A stretch of DNA of 64,000 nt from Dama dama (GCF_033118175.1 NW_026870888.1:4030001-4094000); one strand, 5' to 3'; positions 27,801-37,880 are shown, counted from the first letter of the stretch. Notes: a model not told the origin generated them from the sequence alone. Program-made: numbers and translations.

Positions 27801-27929
27801 TTCACACCTTTTCATGCTCTTCATGTTTTTCAACACAAGTTCATGATCCTCCTATTTTTCAGAACGTTTCATGCTCCTCATATTTTTGACACCTTTTGAA
27901 GCTCTTCATATTTTTCACTACTTTTCAGG
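24821..27929. repeat. Satellite array with a partial HOR B unit, up to the L1 target site
   Basis: A partial HOR B unit lies at about 25390-25950 (ctcttcagtttttcatcacc at 25536, 5376 from unit 1). A stretch of about 180 bp near 25850-26027, recognisable by attttttagaaattttgaag and caacacaagttcatgatcc, recurs at +1832 (about 27680-27859). Another pair sharing ctccacctatttttcagaccg and gttacttgatcc lies near 26690 and 27255. The rest is ordinary monomer array. The L1 enters at 27943. Confidence 0.85.
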
Positions 27930-27943
27930 CTCTTCATGTTTTT
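27930..27943. repeat. Target-site duplication, left copy
   Basis: ctcttcatgttttt, satellite sequence directly before the T-tract that marks the 3' end of the minus-strand L1. It is repeated exactly at 31302-31315. The implied nick is TTTTT/GA on the + strand, close to the L1 endonuclease preference TTTT/AA. Confidence 0.85.
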
Positions 27944-27998
27944 TTTTGTTTGTTTGTTTGTTTGTTTTTTTTTAATTTTTATTATTATTATTTTTTTT
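27944..27998 (-). repeat. L1 A-rich tail with (CAAA)n and (TAA)n microsatellites
   Basis: On the + strand a T-run, then tttg repeated several times, a second T-run, then att repeated four times and another T-run. On the element's own strand this is an A-tail interrupted by CAAA and TAA repeats, as often seen behind older L1 copies. Confidence 0.85.
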
Positions 27999-28297
27999 CC
28001 AGTGGGTTTTGTCATACATTGATATGAATCAGCCATGGATTTACATGTATTCCCTGTCCCGATCCCCCCTCCCACCTCCCTCTCCACCCGATTCCTCTGG
28101 GTCTTCCCAGTGCACCAGGCCGGAGCACTTGTCTCGTGCATCCCACCTGGGCTGGTGATCTGTTTCACCATAGATAGTATACATGCTGTTATTTTGAAAA
28201 ATCCCACCCTCACATTCTCCCACAAAGTTCAAAAGTCTGTTCTGTATTTCTGTGTCTCTTTTTCTGTTCTGCATATAGGGTTATCGTTATCACCTTT
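27999..28297 (-). other. L1 3' UTR
   Basis: Non-coding part of the element between the ORF2 stop (28298) and the tail. It is the recognisable 3' end of the ruminant L1 and the basis for the host call. Short open frames on either strand here (for example at 28035-28301 and 27878-28225) are incidental. Confidence 0.85.
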
Positions 28298-29228
28298 CTA
28301 AATTCCATATACATGTGTCAGTATGCTGTAATGTTCTTTATCTTTCTGGCTTACTTTACTCTGTATAATGGGCTCCAGCTTCATCCATCTCATTAGGACT
28401 GGTTCAAATGAATTCTTTTTCATGGCTGAGTAATATTCCATGGTGTATATGTACCACAGCTTCCTTATCCATTCATCTGCTGATGGGCATCTAGGTTGCT
28501 TCCATGTCCTGGCTATTATAAACAGTGCTGCGATGAACATTGGGGTACACGTGTCTCTTTCAGATCTGGTTTCCTCAGTGTGTATGCCCAGAAGTGGGAT
28601 TGCTGGGTCATATGGCAATTCTATTTCCAGTTTTTAAGAAATCTCCACACTGTTTTCCATAGCGGCTGGACTAGTTTGCATTCCCACCAACAGTGTAAGA
28701 GGGTTCCCTTTTCTCCACACCCTCTCCAGCATTTATTGCTTGTAGACTTTTGGATAGCAGCCATCCTGACTGGCGTATAATGGTACCTCATTGTGGTTTT
28801 GATTTGCATTTCTCTAATAATGAGTGATGTTGAGCATCTTTTCATGTGTTTGTTAGCCATCTGTATGTCTTCTTTGGAGAAATGTCTGTTTAGTTCTTTG
28901 GCCCATTTTTTGATTGGGTCATTTATTTTTCGGGAATTGAGCTGCAGGAGTTGCTTGTATATTTTTGAGATTAATCCTTTGTCTGTTTCTTCATTTGCTA
29001 TTATTTTCTCCCAATCTGAGGGCTGTCTTTTCACCTTACTTATAGTTTCCTTTGTAGTGCAAAAGCTTTTAAGTTTCATTAGGTCCCATTTTTTTAGTTT
29101 TGCTTTTATTTCCAATATTCTGGGAGGTGGGTCATAGAGGATCTTGCTGTGATTTATGTCGGAGAGTGTTTTGCCTATGTTCTCCTCTAGGAGTTTTATA
29201 GTTTCTGGTCTTACATTTAGATCTTTAA
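28298..29228 (-). pseudogene. L1 ORF2 C-terminal segment, frameshifted
   Basis: Encodes the part of L1 ORF2p after the reverse transcriptase domain, including the cysteine-rich stretch (CWRGCGEKGTLLHCWWEC, a CX3CX7HX4C-type pattern) and the family's usual C-terminus THVYGI followed by a stop at 28298. The reading frame breaks near 28631-28635: the upstream frame ends in FLKNWK and a stop, while the expected LEIELPYDPAIPLLGI continues one frame away. This fits loss of one A in a short A-run. The frame remains open upstream to the inversion breakpoint at about 29228, where it joins sequence of the opposite orientation. Confidence 0.9.
29163..29228 (-). repeat. Inverted duplicate of L1 sequence, inner copy
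   Basis: The reverse complement of this 66-bp stretch (from ttaaagatctaaatgtaag to aaaacactct) is present again at 31242-31305 as 64 bp. The copies differ by a 2-base indel and two or three adjacent substitutions (gaccagaaact here, cactaaact there). Both arms were copied from one RNA over this overlap, as twin priming allows, so the differences arose later or during reverse transcription. Confidence 0.85.
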
Positions 29229-31301
29229 GCAGTGCTAAGGGGAAGGTTCATAGCATTACAGGCTTACATCAAGAAACAGGAAAAAAACAATTAAATAACC
29301 TAACTCTACACCTAAAGCAATTAGAGAAGGAAGAAATGAAGAACCCCAGAGTTAGCAGAAGGAAAGAAATCTTAAAAATCAGGGCAGAAATAAATGCAAA
29401 AGAAACTAAAGAGACCATAGCAAAAATCAACAAAGCTAAAAGCTGGTTTTTTGAAAAAATAAACAAAATTGACAAACCATTAGCAAGACTCATTAAGAAA
29501 CAAAGAGAGAAAAACCAAATTAACAAAATTAGAAATGAAAATGGAGAGATCACAACAGACAACACTGAAATACGAAGGATCATAAGAGACTACTACCAGC
29601 AGCTCTATGCCAATAAAATGGACAACTTGGATGAAATGGACAAATTCTTAGAAAAGTATAACTTTCCAAAACTGAACCAGGAAGAAATAGAAGATCTTAA
29701 CAGACCCATCACAAGCAAGGAAATCGAAACTGTCATCAAAAATCTTCCAGCAAACAAAAGCCCAGGACCAGATGGCTTCACAGCTGAATTCTACCAAAAA
29801 TTTAGAGAAGAGCTAACACCTATCTTACTCAAACTCTTCCAGAAAATTGCAGAAGAAGGTAAGCTTCCAAACTCATTCTATGAGGCCACCATCACCCTAA
29901 TTCCAAAACCAGACAAAGATGCCACAAAAAAAGAAAACTCCAGGCCAATATCACTGATGAACATAGATGCAAAAATCCTTAACAAAATTCTAGCAAACAG
30001 AATCCAACAACATATTAAAAAAATCATACACCATGACCAAGTGGGCTTTATCCCAGGAATGCAAGGATTCTTTAATATCCGCAAATCAATCAATGTAATA
30101 CACCACATTAACAAATTGAAAGATAAAAACCATATGATTATCTCAATAGATGCAGAGAAAGCCTTTGACAAAATTCAACACTCATTTATGATTAAAACTC
30201 TCCAAAAAGCAGGAATAGAAGGAACATACCTCAAAATAATCAAAGCTATATATGACAAACCCACAGCAAGCATCACCCTAAATGGCGAAAAATTGAAGGC
30301 ATTTCCCCTGAAATCAGGAACAAGACAAGGGTGCCCACTCTCACCACTACTATTCAACATAGTGTTGGAAGTTCTGGCCACAGCAATCAGAGCAGAAAAA
30401 GAAGTAAATGGAATCCAGATAGGAAAAGAAGAAGTAAAACTCTCACTGGTTGCAGATGACATGATCCTCTACATAGAAAACCCTAAAGACTCTACCAGAA
30501 AATTACTAGAGCTAATCAATGAATATAGTAAAGTTGCAGGATATAAAATTAACACACAGAAATCCCTTGCATTCCTATATACTAACAATGAAAAAACAGA
30601 CAGAGAAATTAAGGAAACAATATCATTCACCATTGCAACAAAAAGAATAAAATACTTAGGAGTATATCTACCTAAAGAAACAAAGGACCTATACATAGAA
30701 AACTATAAAACACTGATGAAAGAAATCAAAGAGGACACAAACAGATGGAGAAACATACCGTGTTCGTGGATTGGAAGAATTAATATTGTCAAAATGGCTA
30801 TTCTACCCAAAGCAGTCTATAGATTCAATGCAATCCCTATCAAGCTACCAACGGTATTTTTCACAGAACTAGACCAAAGAATTTCACAATTTGTATGGAA
30901 ATAAAAAAAACCTCGAATAGCCAAAGTAATCTTGAGAAAGAAGAATGGAACTGGAGGAATCAACCTGCCTGACTTCAGACTCTACTACAAACCCACAGTC
31001 ATCAAGACAGTATGGTACTGGCACAAAGACAGAAATGTAGATCAATGGAACAGAATAGAAAGCCCAGAGATAAATCCACGAACCTATGGAAACCTTATCT
31101 TTGACAAAGGAGGCAAGGATATACAATGGAAAAAAGACAACCTCTTTAACAAGTGGTGCTGGGAAAACTGGTCAACCACTTGTAAAAGAATGAAACTAGA
31201 ACACTTTCTAACACCATACACAAAAATAAACTCAAAATCGATTAAAGATCTAAATGTAACACTAAACTATAAAACTCCTAGAGGAGAACATAGGCAAAAC
31301 A
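29229..31301 (+). pseudogene. L1 ORF2 reverse transcriptase segment, inverted arm
   Basis: Open on the + strand from the junction to 30904, then open again to the satellite. Reverse transcriptase landmarks occur in family order: SPGPDGFTAEFYQ, LIPKPDKDATKKEN, RPISLMNIDAKILNKILANR, HDQVGFIPGMQG, ISIDAEKAFDK, GTRQGCPLSPLLFNIVLE and the catalytic box at 30449-30460. The box reads VADD where L1 normally has FADD. A single in-frame TAA at 30902-30904 interrupts the frame just after QFVWK, and the downstream IAKVIL, GGINLPDF and LFNKWCWENW motifs continue in the same frame. The first 20-30 codons before 29290 appear to be out of the ORF2 frame (a one-base loss in an A-run near 29281, judged from the family). 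The endonuclease domain is missing, so the segment is dead. Confidence 0.93.
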
Positions 31302-31305
31302 CTCT
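31242..31305 (+). repeat. Inverted duplicate of L1 sequence, outer copy
   Basis: 64 bp, the mate of 29163-29228. Its last four bases (ctct, 31302-31305) are also the first four of the right target-site duplication. This is the microhomology expected where the second target strand primed on the L1 RNA. Confidence 0.85.
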
Positions 31306-31315
31306 TCATGTTTTT
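31302..31315. repeat. Target-site duplication, right copy
   Basis: ctcttcatgttttt followed by gaacaccg, restoring satellite phase. It matches 27930-27943 exactly. Confidence 0.85.
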
Positions 31316-32910
31316 GAACACCGTTTCATGCTCCTCCTATTTTTCAGACCGTTTCATGCTCCTCATATATTTGACACCTTTTGAAGCTGTTCAATTTTTT
31401 CACAACTTTTCAGGCTCTTCATGTTTTTGAACACCGCTTCATGCTCCTCCTATTTTTCTGACCGTTTCATGCTCCTCATATTTTTGACACCTTTTGAAGC
31501 TCTTCATATTTTTCTCACGTTTTCAGGCTCTTCATGTTTTTCAACACCACTTCATTCTCCTTCTTTTTGCAGACCGTTTCATGCTCCTCATATTTTTCAC
31601 ACCGTTTGAAGCTCTTCATATTTCTCACACCTTTTCAGGCGCTTCGTGTTTTTCAACACCACTTCATGCTCCTCCTATTTTTCAGACCGTTTCATGCTCA
31701 TCTCATTTTTGACACCTTTTGAAGCTCTTCATATTTTTCACACGTTTTCTGGCTCTTCATGATTTTCACACCTTTTCATGCTCTTCATGTTTTTCAACAC
31801 GGCTTCATGCTCCTCCTATATTTCAGACCGTTTCATCTTCCTCATATTTTTGACACCTTTTAAAGCTCTTCATGTATTTCACACCTTTTCAGGCTCTTCA
31901 TGTTTTTCAACACTGCTTCATGCTCCTCCTATTTTTCAGACCGGTTCATGCTCCTCATATTTTGACACGTTTTGAAGCTCTTCATATTTTTCACACCTTC
32001 TCAGGCTCTTCATATTTTTGAACACCGCTTCATACTCCTCCTCTTTTTCAGACCGTTTAATGCACCTCATATTTTTGACAGCTTTTGAAGCTCTTCCTAT
32101 TTTTTACACCATTTCAGGCTCTTCATGTTTTTGAACACCACTTCATGCTCCTCCTATTTTTCAGACCGTATCATGCTCCTAATATTTTTGACACCTTAGA
32201 AGCTCTTCATATTTTTCACAAGTTTTCAGGCTCTTCATTTTTTTCAACACCATTTCATGCTACTCCTATTTTTCAGACTGTTTCATGCTCATCTCATTTT
32301 TCACACCTTTTGAAGCTCTTCATGTTTTTCTCACCTTTTGAAGCTCTTCATATTTTTCACACCTTTTCAGGCTCTTCTTGTTTTTCAACACCGCTTAATG
32401 CTCCTCCTGTTTTCAGACCGTTTCAACCTCCTCATGTATTTCAAACCTTTTGAAGGTCTTCATATTTTTCACACCTTTTCAGACTCTTCATATTTTTCAA
32501 CACCGTTTCATGCTCCTCCTATTTTACAGACCGTTTCATGCTCCTCATGTATTTCACACTTTTGGAAGCTCTTCATATTTTTCACACCTTTTGAAGCTCT
32601 TCATATTTTACACAGTTTTGAAGCTCTTCATATTGTTCACACCTTTTCAGGCTCTTCATATTTTTGAACACCGTTTCATGCTCCTCCTATTTTTCAGACC
32701 ATTTTATGCTACTCATATATTTGACACTTTTGCAGCTCTTCATATCGTTCACAACTTTTCAGTCTCTTCATGTTTTTGAACACCGTTTCATCATCCTCCT
32801 ATTATTCAGAACGTTTCATGATCCTCATATTTTTGACACCTTTTAAAGGTCTTCATATTTTTTAAACCATTTCAGACTCTTCATGTTTTTGAACACCGCT
32901 TCATGCTCCT

Positions 32911-33808
32911 CCTATTTTTGAGACCGTTTCATGCTCCTCATATTTTTGACACCTTTTGAAGCTCTTCATATTTTTCACACCTTTTGAGGCTCTTCATGTT
33001 TTTGAACACCGCTTCATGCTCCTCCTATTTTTCAGACCGTTTCATGCTCCTCATGTTTTGACACGTTTTGAAGCTCTTCATATTTTTCACACCTTCTCAG
33101 GCTCTTCATGTTTTTGAACACCGCTTCATGCTCCTCCTATTTTTCGACCGTTTCATGCTCCTCATATTTTTGACACCTTTTGAAGCTCTTCATGTTTTTC
33201 ACACCTTTTCAGGCTCTTCATGTTTTTGAACACCGCTTCATGCTCCTTCTATTTTTCAGACCGTTTCATGCTCCTAATATTTTTGACACTTAAGAAGCTC
33301 TTCATATTTTTCACACCTTTTCAGACTCTTGATTTTTTTCAACACCACTTCATGATCCTCCTATTTTTGAGACCGTTTCATGCTCCTCATATTTTTGACA
33401 CCTTTTGAAGCTCTTCATATTTTTCACACCTTTTGAGGCTCTTCATGTTTTTGAACACCGCTTCATGCTCCTCCTATTTTTCAGACCGTTTCATGCTCCT
33501 CATGTTTTGACACGTTTTGAAGCTCTTCATATTTTTCACACCTTCTCAGGCTCTTCATGTTTTTGAACACCGCTTCATGCTCCTCCTATTTTTCGACCGT
33601 TTCATGCTCCTCATATTTTTGACACCTTTTGAAGCTCTTCATGTTTTTCACACCTTTTCAGGCTCTTCATGTTTTTGAACACCGCTTCATGCTCCTTCTA
33701 TTTTTCAGACCGTTTCATGCTCCTAATATTTTTGACACTTAAGAAGCTCTTCATATTTTTCACACCTTTTCAGACTCTTGATTTTTTTCAACACCACTTC
33801 ATGCTCCT
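32911..33808. repeat. 449-bp near-perfect tandem duplication
   Basis: 32911-33359 and 33360-33808 are the same sequence (offset 449, or 16 subrepeats and about four monomers), including the unusual acttaagaagctc and cttgatttttttcaac variants. They differ by only a few bases, for example catgatcctc against catgctcctc near the end. This is one of the youngest exchange events visible here. Confidence 0.88.
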
Positions 33809-36582
33809 CCTATTTTTCAGACTGTTTCCTGCTCATCTCATTTTTCACACCTTTTGAAGCTCTTCATGTTTTTCTCACCTTTTGAAGCTCTTCATATTTT
33901 TCACACCTTTTCAGGCTCTTCTTGTTTTTCAACACCGCTTCATGCTCCTCCAGTTTTCAGACCGTTTCAACCTCCTCATGTATTTCAAACCTTTTGAAGC
34001 TCTTCATATTTTTGACACCTTTTCAGCCTCTTCATGTATTTCAACACCGCTTCATGCTCCTCCTAGTTTTCAGATCGTTTCATGCTACTCATGTATTTCA
34101 CACATTTTGAAGCTCTTCATATTTTTCATACCTTTTCAGGCTCTTCAAGTTTTTCAACACCGCTTCATGCTCCTACTATTTTTCAGACCGTTTCATACCC
34201 TCATATTTTTGACACCTTTTAAAGCTCTTCATATATTTCACACCTTTTCAGGCTCTTAATGTTTTTCAACACCACTTCATGCTCCTCCTATTTTTCAGAT
34301 CGCTTCATGCTCCTCATATTTTTAACACATTTTGAAACTCTTCATATTTTTCACACCTTTTGAAGCTCTTCATATATTTAACACCTTTTCAGGCTCTTCA
34401 TGTTTTTCAAAACCGCTTCATGCTCCTCCTATTTTTCGGACTGCTTCATGCTCCTCATATTTTTGACACATCATGAAGCTCTTCATATTTTTCACACCTT
34501 TTGAATCTCTTCATATATTTCACAACTTTTCAGGCTCTTCAGGTTTTTCAAAACAACCTCATGCTCCTCCTATTTTTCAGACCGTTTCACGCTCATCCTA
34601 TTTTTGACAACTTTTGAAGCTCTTCATATTTTTCACACCTTTTCAGGCTCTTCATGTTTTTGAAAACAACCTCATGCTCCTCCTATTTTTCAGACCGTTT
34701 CACGCATATCTAATTTTTGAAAACTTTTGAAGCTCTTCATATTTTTCACACCTTTGAAGGTCTTCATGTTTTTCACACCTTTTCAGCCTCTTCATGTTAT
34801 GAAACACAGCTTCATGCTCCTCCTATTTTTCAGACCGTTTCATGCTCCTCATATTTTTGACACCTTTTGAAGCTCTTCATATTTTCACACCTTTTCAGGC
34901 TCTTCATGTTTTTCAACACCGCTTCATGCTCCTCCTATTTTTCAGACCGTTTCATGCTCATCTCATTTTTGACACCTTTTGAAGCTCTTCATATTTTTCA
35001 CACGTTTTCTGGCTCTTCATGTTTTTCACACCTTTTCAGGCTTTTCATGTTTTTCAAAACCGCTTCATGCTCCTCCTATTTTTCGGACCGCTTCATGCTC
35101 CTCATATTTTTGACATCTTTTGAAGCTCTTCATATTTTTCACACCTTTTCAGGCTCTTCATGTTTTTGAACACCGTTTCATGCTCCTCCTATTTTTCAGA
35201 CCATTTCATGCTCCTCATATTTTTGACACTTTTCGGAGCTCTTCATATTTTTCACACCTTTTCAGGCTCTTCATGATTTTCAACACCGCTTCATGCTCCT
35301 CCTATTTTTCAGACCGTTTCATGGTCCTCATGTATTTCCCACATTTTGAAGCTCTTCATATTTTTCACACATTTTAGGCTCTTCATGTTTTTGAACAGCA
35401 TTTCATGCTCTTCCTATTTTTCGGACCGTTTGATGTTCCTCATATTTTTGACACCTTTTGAAGCTCTTCATATTGTTCACACCTTTTCAGGCTCTTCATG
35501 TTTTTCAACACCACAACTTGCTCCTCCTATTTTTCAGACCGCTTCATGCTCCGCATATTTTTGACACATTTTGAAACTCTTCATATTTTTCACACCTTTT
35601 GAAGCTCTTCATATATTTCACACCTTGAAGGTCTTCATGTATTTCACACCTTTTCAGGCTCTTCATGTTTTTGAACACCGTTTCATGCTCCTCCTATTTT
35701 TCAGACCGTTTCATGCTCATCTGATTTTTCACAACTTTTGAAGCTCTTCATATTTTTCACACCCTTTGGAGGTCTTCATGTTTTTCACACCTTTTCAGGC
35801 TCTTCATGTTTTTGAACACCGTTTCATGCTCCTATTTTTCAGACCGTTTCATGCTCATCTAATTTTTCACAACTTTTGAAGCTCTTCATATTTTTCACAC
35901 CTTTGAAGGTCTTCATGTTTTTCACACCTTTTCAGGCTCTTCATGTTTTTGAACACCGCTTCATGCTCCTCCGATTTTTGAGACCGTTTCATGATCCTCC
36001 TATTTTTCAGACCGTTTCATGCTCATCTCATTTTTTACACCTTTTGAAGCTCTTCATATTTTTCACACCTTTTGAAGCTCTTCATGTTTTTTACGTTTTT
36101 GAAGCTCTTCTTATTTTTCACACTTTTTCCGGCTCTTCATGTTTTTCAGCACCGCTTCATGCTCCTGCTATTTTTCAGAACGTTTCATACTCCTCATATT
36201 TTTGACACTTTTTGAGGCTGTTCATATTTTACACACCTTTTCAGGCCCTTCATATTTTTGAACACCGTTTCATGCTCCTCCTATTTTTCAGACCGTTTAA
36301 TGCTCCTCATTTTTTTGACACCTTTTGAATCTCTTCATATTTTTCACACCTCTTCAGGCTCTTCATGTTTTTGAACACCGCTTCATGCTTCTCCTATATT
36401 TCAGACCGTTTCATGCTCCTCATATTTTTGACACCTTTTGAAGCTCTTCATATTTTTCACAGCTTTTGAAGCTCTTCATGTTTTTCAACACCACTTCATG
36501 CTCCTCCTTTTTTGCAGACCGTTTCATGCAGCTTATATTTTTGACACCTTTTGAAGCTCTTCTTATTTCTCACACCTTTTCA

Positions 36583-37038
36583 GGCTCTTCATATTTTGCA
36601 CACGTTTTCAGGCTCTTCATGTTTTTGCCCACCGTTTCATGCTCCTCATATTTTTGACACATTTTGATGTTCTTCATATTTTTCACACGTTTTCAGGCTC
36701 TTCATGTTTTTCAACACCGCTTCATGCTACTCCTATTTGTCAGACCGTTTCATGCTCCTCATATTTTTCACACCTTTTGAAGCTCTTCATATTTTTCTCA
36801 CCTTTTCAGGCTCTTCATGTTTTTCAACACCACTTCTTGCTCCTCCTATTTTTCAGACCGTTTAATGCTCCTCATATTTTTCACACCTTTTGAAGCTCTC
36901 CATGTATTTCACAACTTTTCTGACTCTTCATGTTTTTGAACACCGTTTCATGCTCCTCCTATTTTTCAGACAGTTTCATGCTCATCTCATTTTTGACACC
37001 TTTTGAAGCTCTTCATATTTTTCACACCTTTTGATGCT
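36583..37038. repeat. HOR C leader satellite before the first centrin insert
   Basis: Matches the satellite in front of the second centrin insert: offset 2162 at 36639/38801 and 2388 by 36893/39281. The change of 226 bp is two monomers, missing here. The distinctive tattttgcacacgttttcagg and tttttgcccaccgtttc variants mark it as HOR C. Confidence 0.85.
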
Positions 37039-37457
37039 GCCAGTTTTATTTAAGACTTTACATATCTGAATAATCAGTTAAAAAGCAAATGTTCATTTTT
37101 AGCGTTGCACAAAAGGAAAATAATAGGGAAAGTGATGGCTGGCTTATGATGTGGGGCCAATTTCCATAAGTTAAATAAAAAATCTAAGTTTTAGAACCTG
37201 GGGCTCTAAAAATAGCACTTGTAATTAGTACTGTTCTTCAGATTCATAGTTTAAGGAAGTCACTACATTTTATTTCTTGATGTTATAGATTTAACAACAT
37301 ATTGGTAGCAACATGTAACTTCTCACATGGGTTAGACATCAAGAGACCAGTTTATGTATATAAACTTAAACACTGAAAATGAATATATTCAGCTATTATG
37401 GAACTTATAGCAAATACAAACTTGTTAACAACTTTCCAAAAGGCACAAAAGACAGTG
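37039..37457 (-). other. Centrin retrocopy 3' UTR, copy 1
   Basis: 419 bp of AT-rich non-satellite sequence downstream of the centrin stop codon, on the - strand. An AATAAA lies at 37045-37050, only six bases before the junction with satellite at 37039. Another AATAAA is at about 37268. No poly(A) tail and no clear target-site duplication flank the insert: on the left is satellite ccttttgatgct, on the right tgaagctcatc. Confidence 0.75.
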
Positions 37458-37880
37458 TTAATAAAGAGTGGTCTTTTGCATCATTTTCAAAAATTCTTCC
37501 TTGTTTATTTCTCCATCCCCATCATGATCAGCCTCATCAAGCATTTCCTGAAGTTCATCATCTGTTAAATTTTCCCCTAGCTCCTTAGCAACCCTCTTGA
37601 TATTGTTCAATGATATTCTTCCTGTATCATCATCATCAAATAGTTTGAAAGCCTTCAATATTTCTTCTTTTTCATCCTTTTCACTCATTTTTACACTCAT
37701 TATGGCAAAAAATTCTTCAAAATTAATGGTGCAAATTCCTTCTTGGTCAGTTTCAGCTATCATCTTTTTAATTTCTTCTTTCTTTGGCTCAAATCCTAAG
37801 GCCCACATTGCAATCATGTCTCCAACCGGCGCCCCCGACCGGGACCGCCCAGCTTTACCCGCCAGCCTGAAGCTCATCAT
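37458..37880 (-). CDS. CETN4-like centrin retrocopy ORF, copy 1 (N-terminally truncated)
   Basis: A 140-codon open frame encoding an EF-hand protein of the centrin family (calcium-binding proteins of centrioles and basal bodies). Residues 24-140 are centrin: ALGFEPKKEEIKKMI, an EF-hand 2-like loop (DQEGICTINFEE), EF-hand 3 (DDDDTGRISLNN), EF-hand 4 with a full calcium-ligand set (DHDGDGEINKEE), and the C-terminus KTTLY. FFAIMSVKMSEKDEKEEIL and ISLNNIKRV fit CETN4 better than CETN1, CETN2 or CETN3, from memory of those families. The usual length is about 170 residues; the N-terminus and EF-hand 1 are missing. No intron interrupts a region that is split in most centrin genes, so this is a spliced copy. 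Residues 1-4 (MMSF) come from the satellite, and residues 5-22 from a GC-rich stretch (37823-37867) that looks like 5' UTR or first exon. A TGA lies six codons upstream. The ATG at 37812-37814 (residue 22) is another possible start. Probably a pseudogene with an intact frame; expression is unknown. Confidence 0.7.
   Translation of the reverse strand: MMSFRLAGKAGRSRSGAPVGDMIAMWALGFEPKKEEIKKMIAETDQEGICTINFEEFFAIMSVKMSEKDEKEEILKAFKLFDDDDTGRISLNNIKRVAKELGENLTDDELQEMLDEADHDGDGEINKEEFLKMMQKTTLY

Larger units (their letters stand above)
27944..31301 (-). mobile_element. Ruminant LINE-1, 5'-truncated, with 5' inversion
   Basis: A non-LTR retrotransposon of the ruminant L1 type, the only non-satellite, non-centrin sequence here. 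Read on the - strand, the right-hand part (29229-31301) is inverted ORF2 sequence. The left-hand part (27999-29228) is sense-orientation ORF2 C-terminus and 3' UTR, ending in an A-rich tail. That is the layout left by twin priming. The 5' UTR, ORF1 and the endonuclease domain are absent. Supporting details are the 14-bp target-site duplication, a 64-66 bp segment present in both arms, and ctct microhomology at the right junction (31302-31305). It cannot be autonomous. Confidence 0.95.
31302..36582. repeat. Satellite array, irregular monomers
   Basis: Ordinary 113-bp array right of the L1. Monomers vary in length by whole 28-bp subrepeats; for example, runs of gctcttcatatttttcac units follow one another at about 32570-32640. 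Local echoes include aaaacaacctcatgctcctcc at 34550 and 34664. I see no gene, SINE or RNA gene in it. Confidence 0.85.

Noticed and set aside
28793..29137. + strand frames over the L1 C-terminal arm, and - strand frames over the RT arm (29269-30696)
   Set aside because: Antisense to clear ORF2 coding sequence.
29156..30904. 582-codon frame as a complete gene
   Set aside because: Its first 24 or so codons are the antisense of the other L1 arm and run through the inversion junction. The rest is an ORF2 internal fragment ending at a premature TAA.
37458..37880. Calling the centrin ORF a functional CETN4 gene
   Set aside because: It lacks EF-hand 1, introns and a visible promoter, and sits inside a satellite. 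Only an intact frame supports function, so it is reported as a retrocopy ORF.
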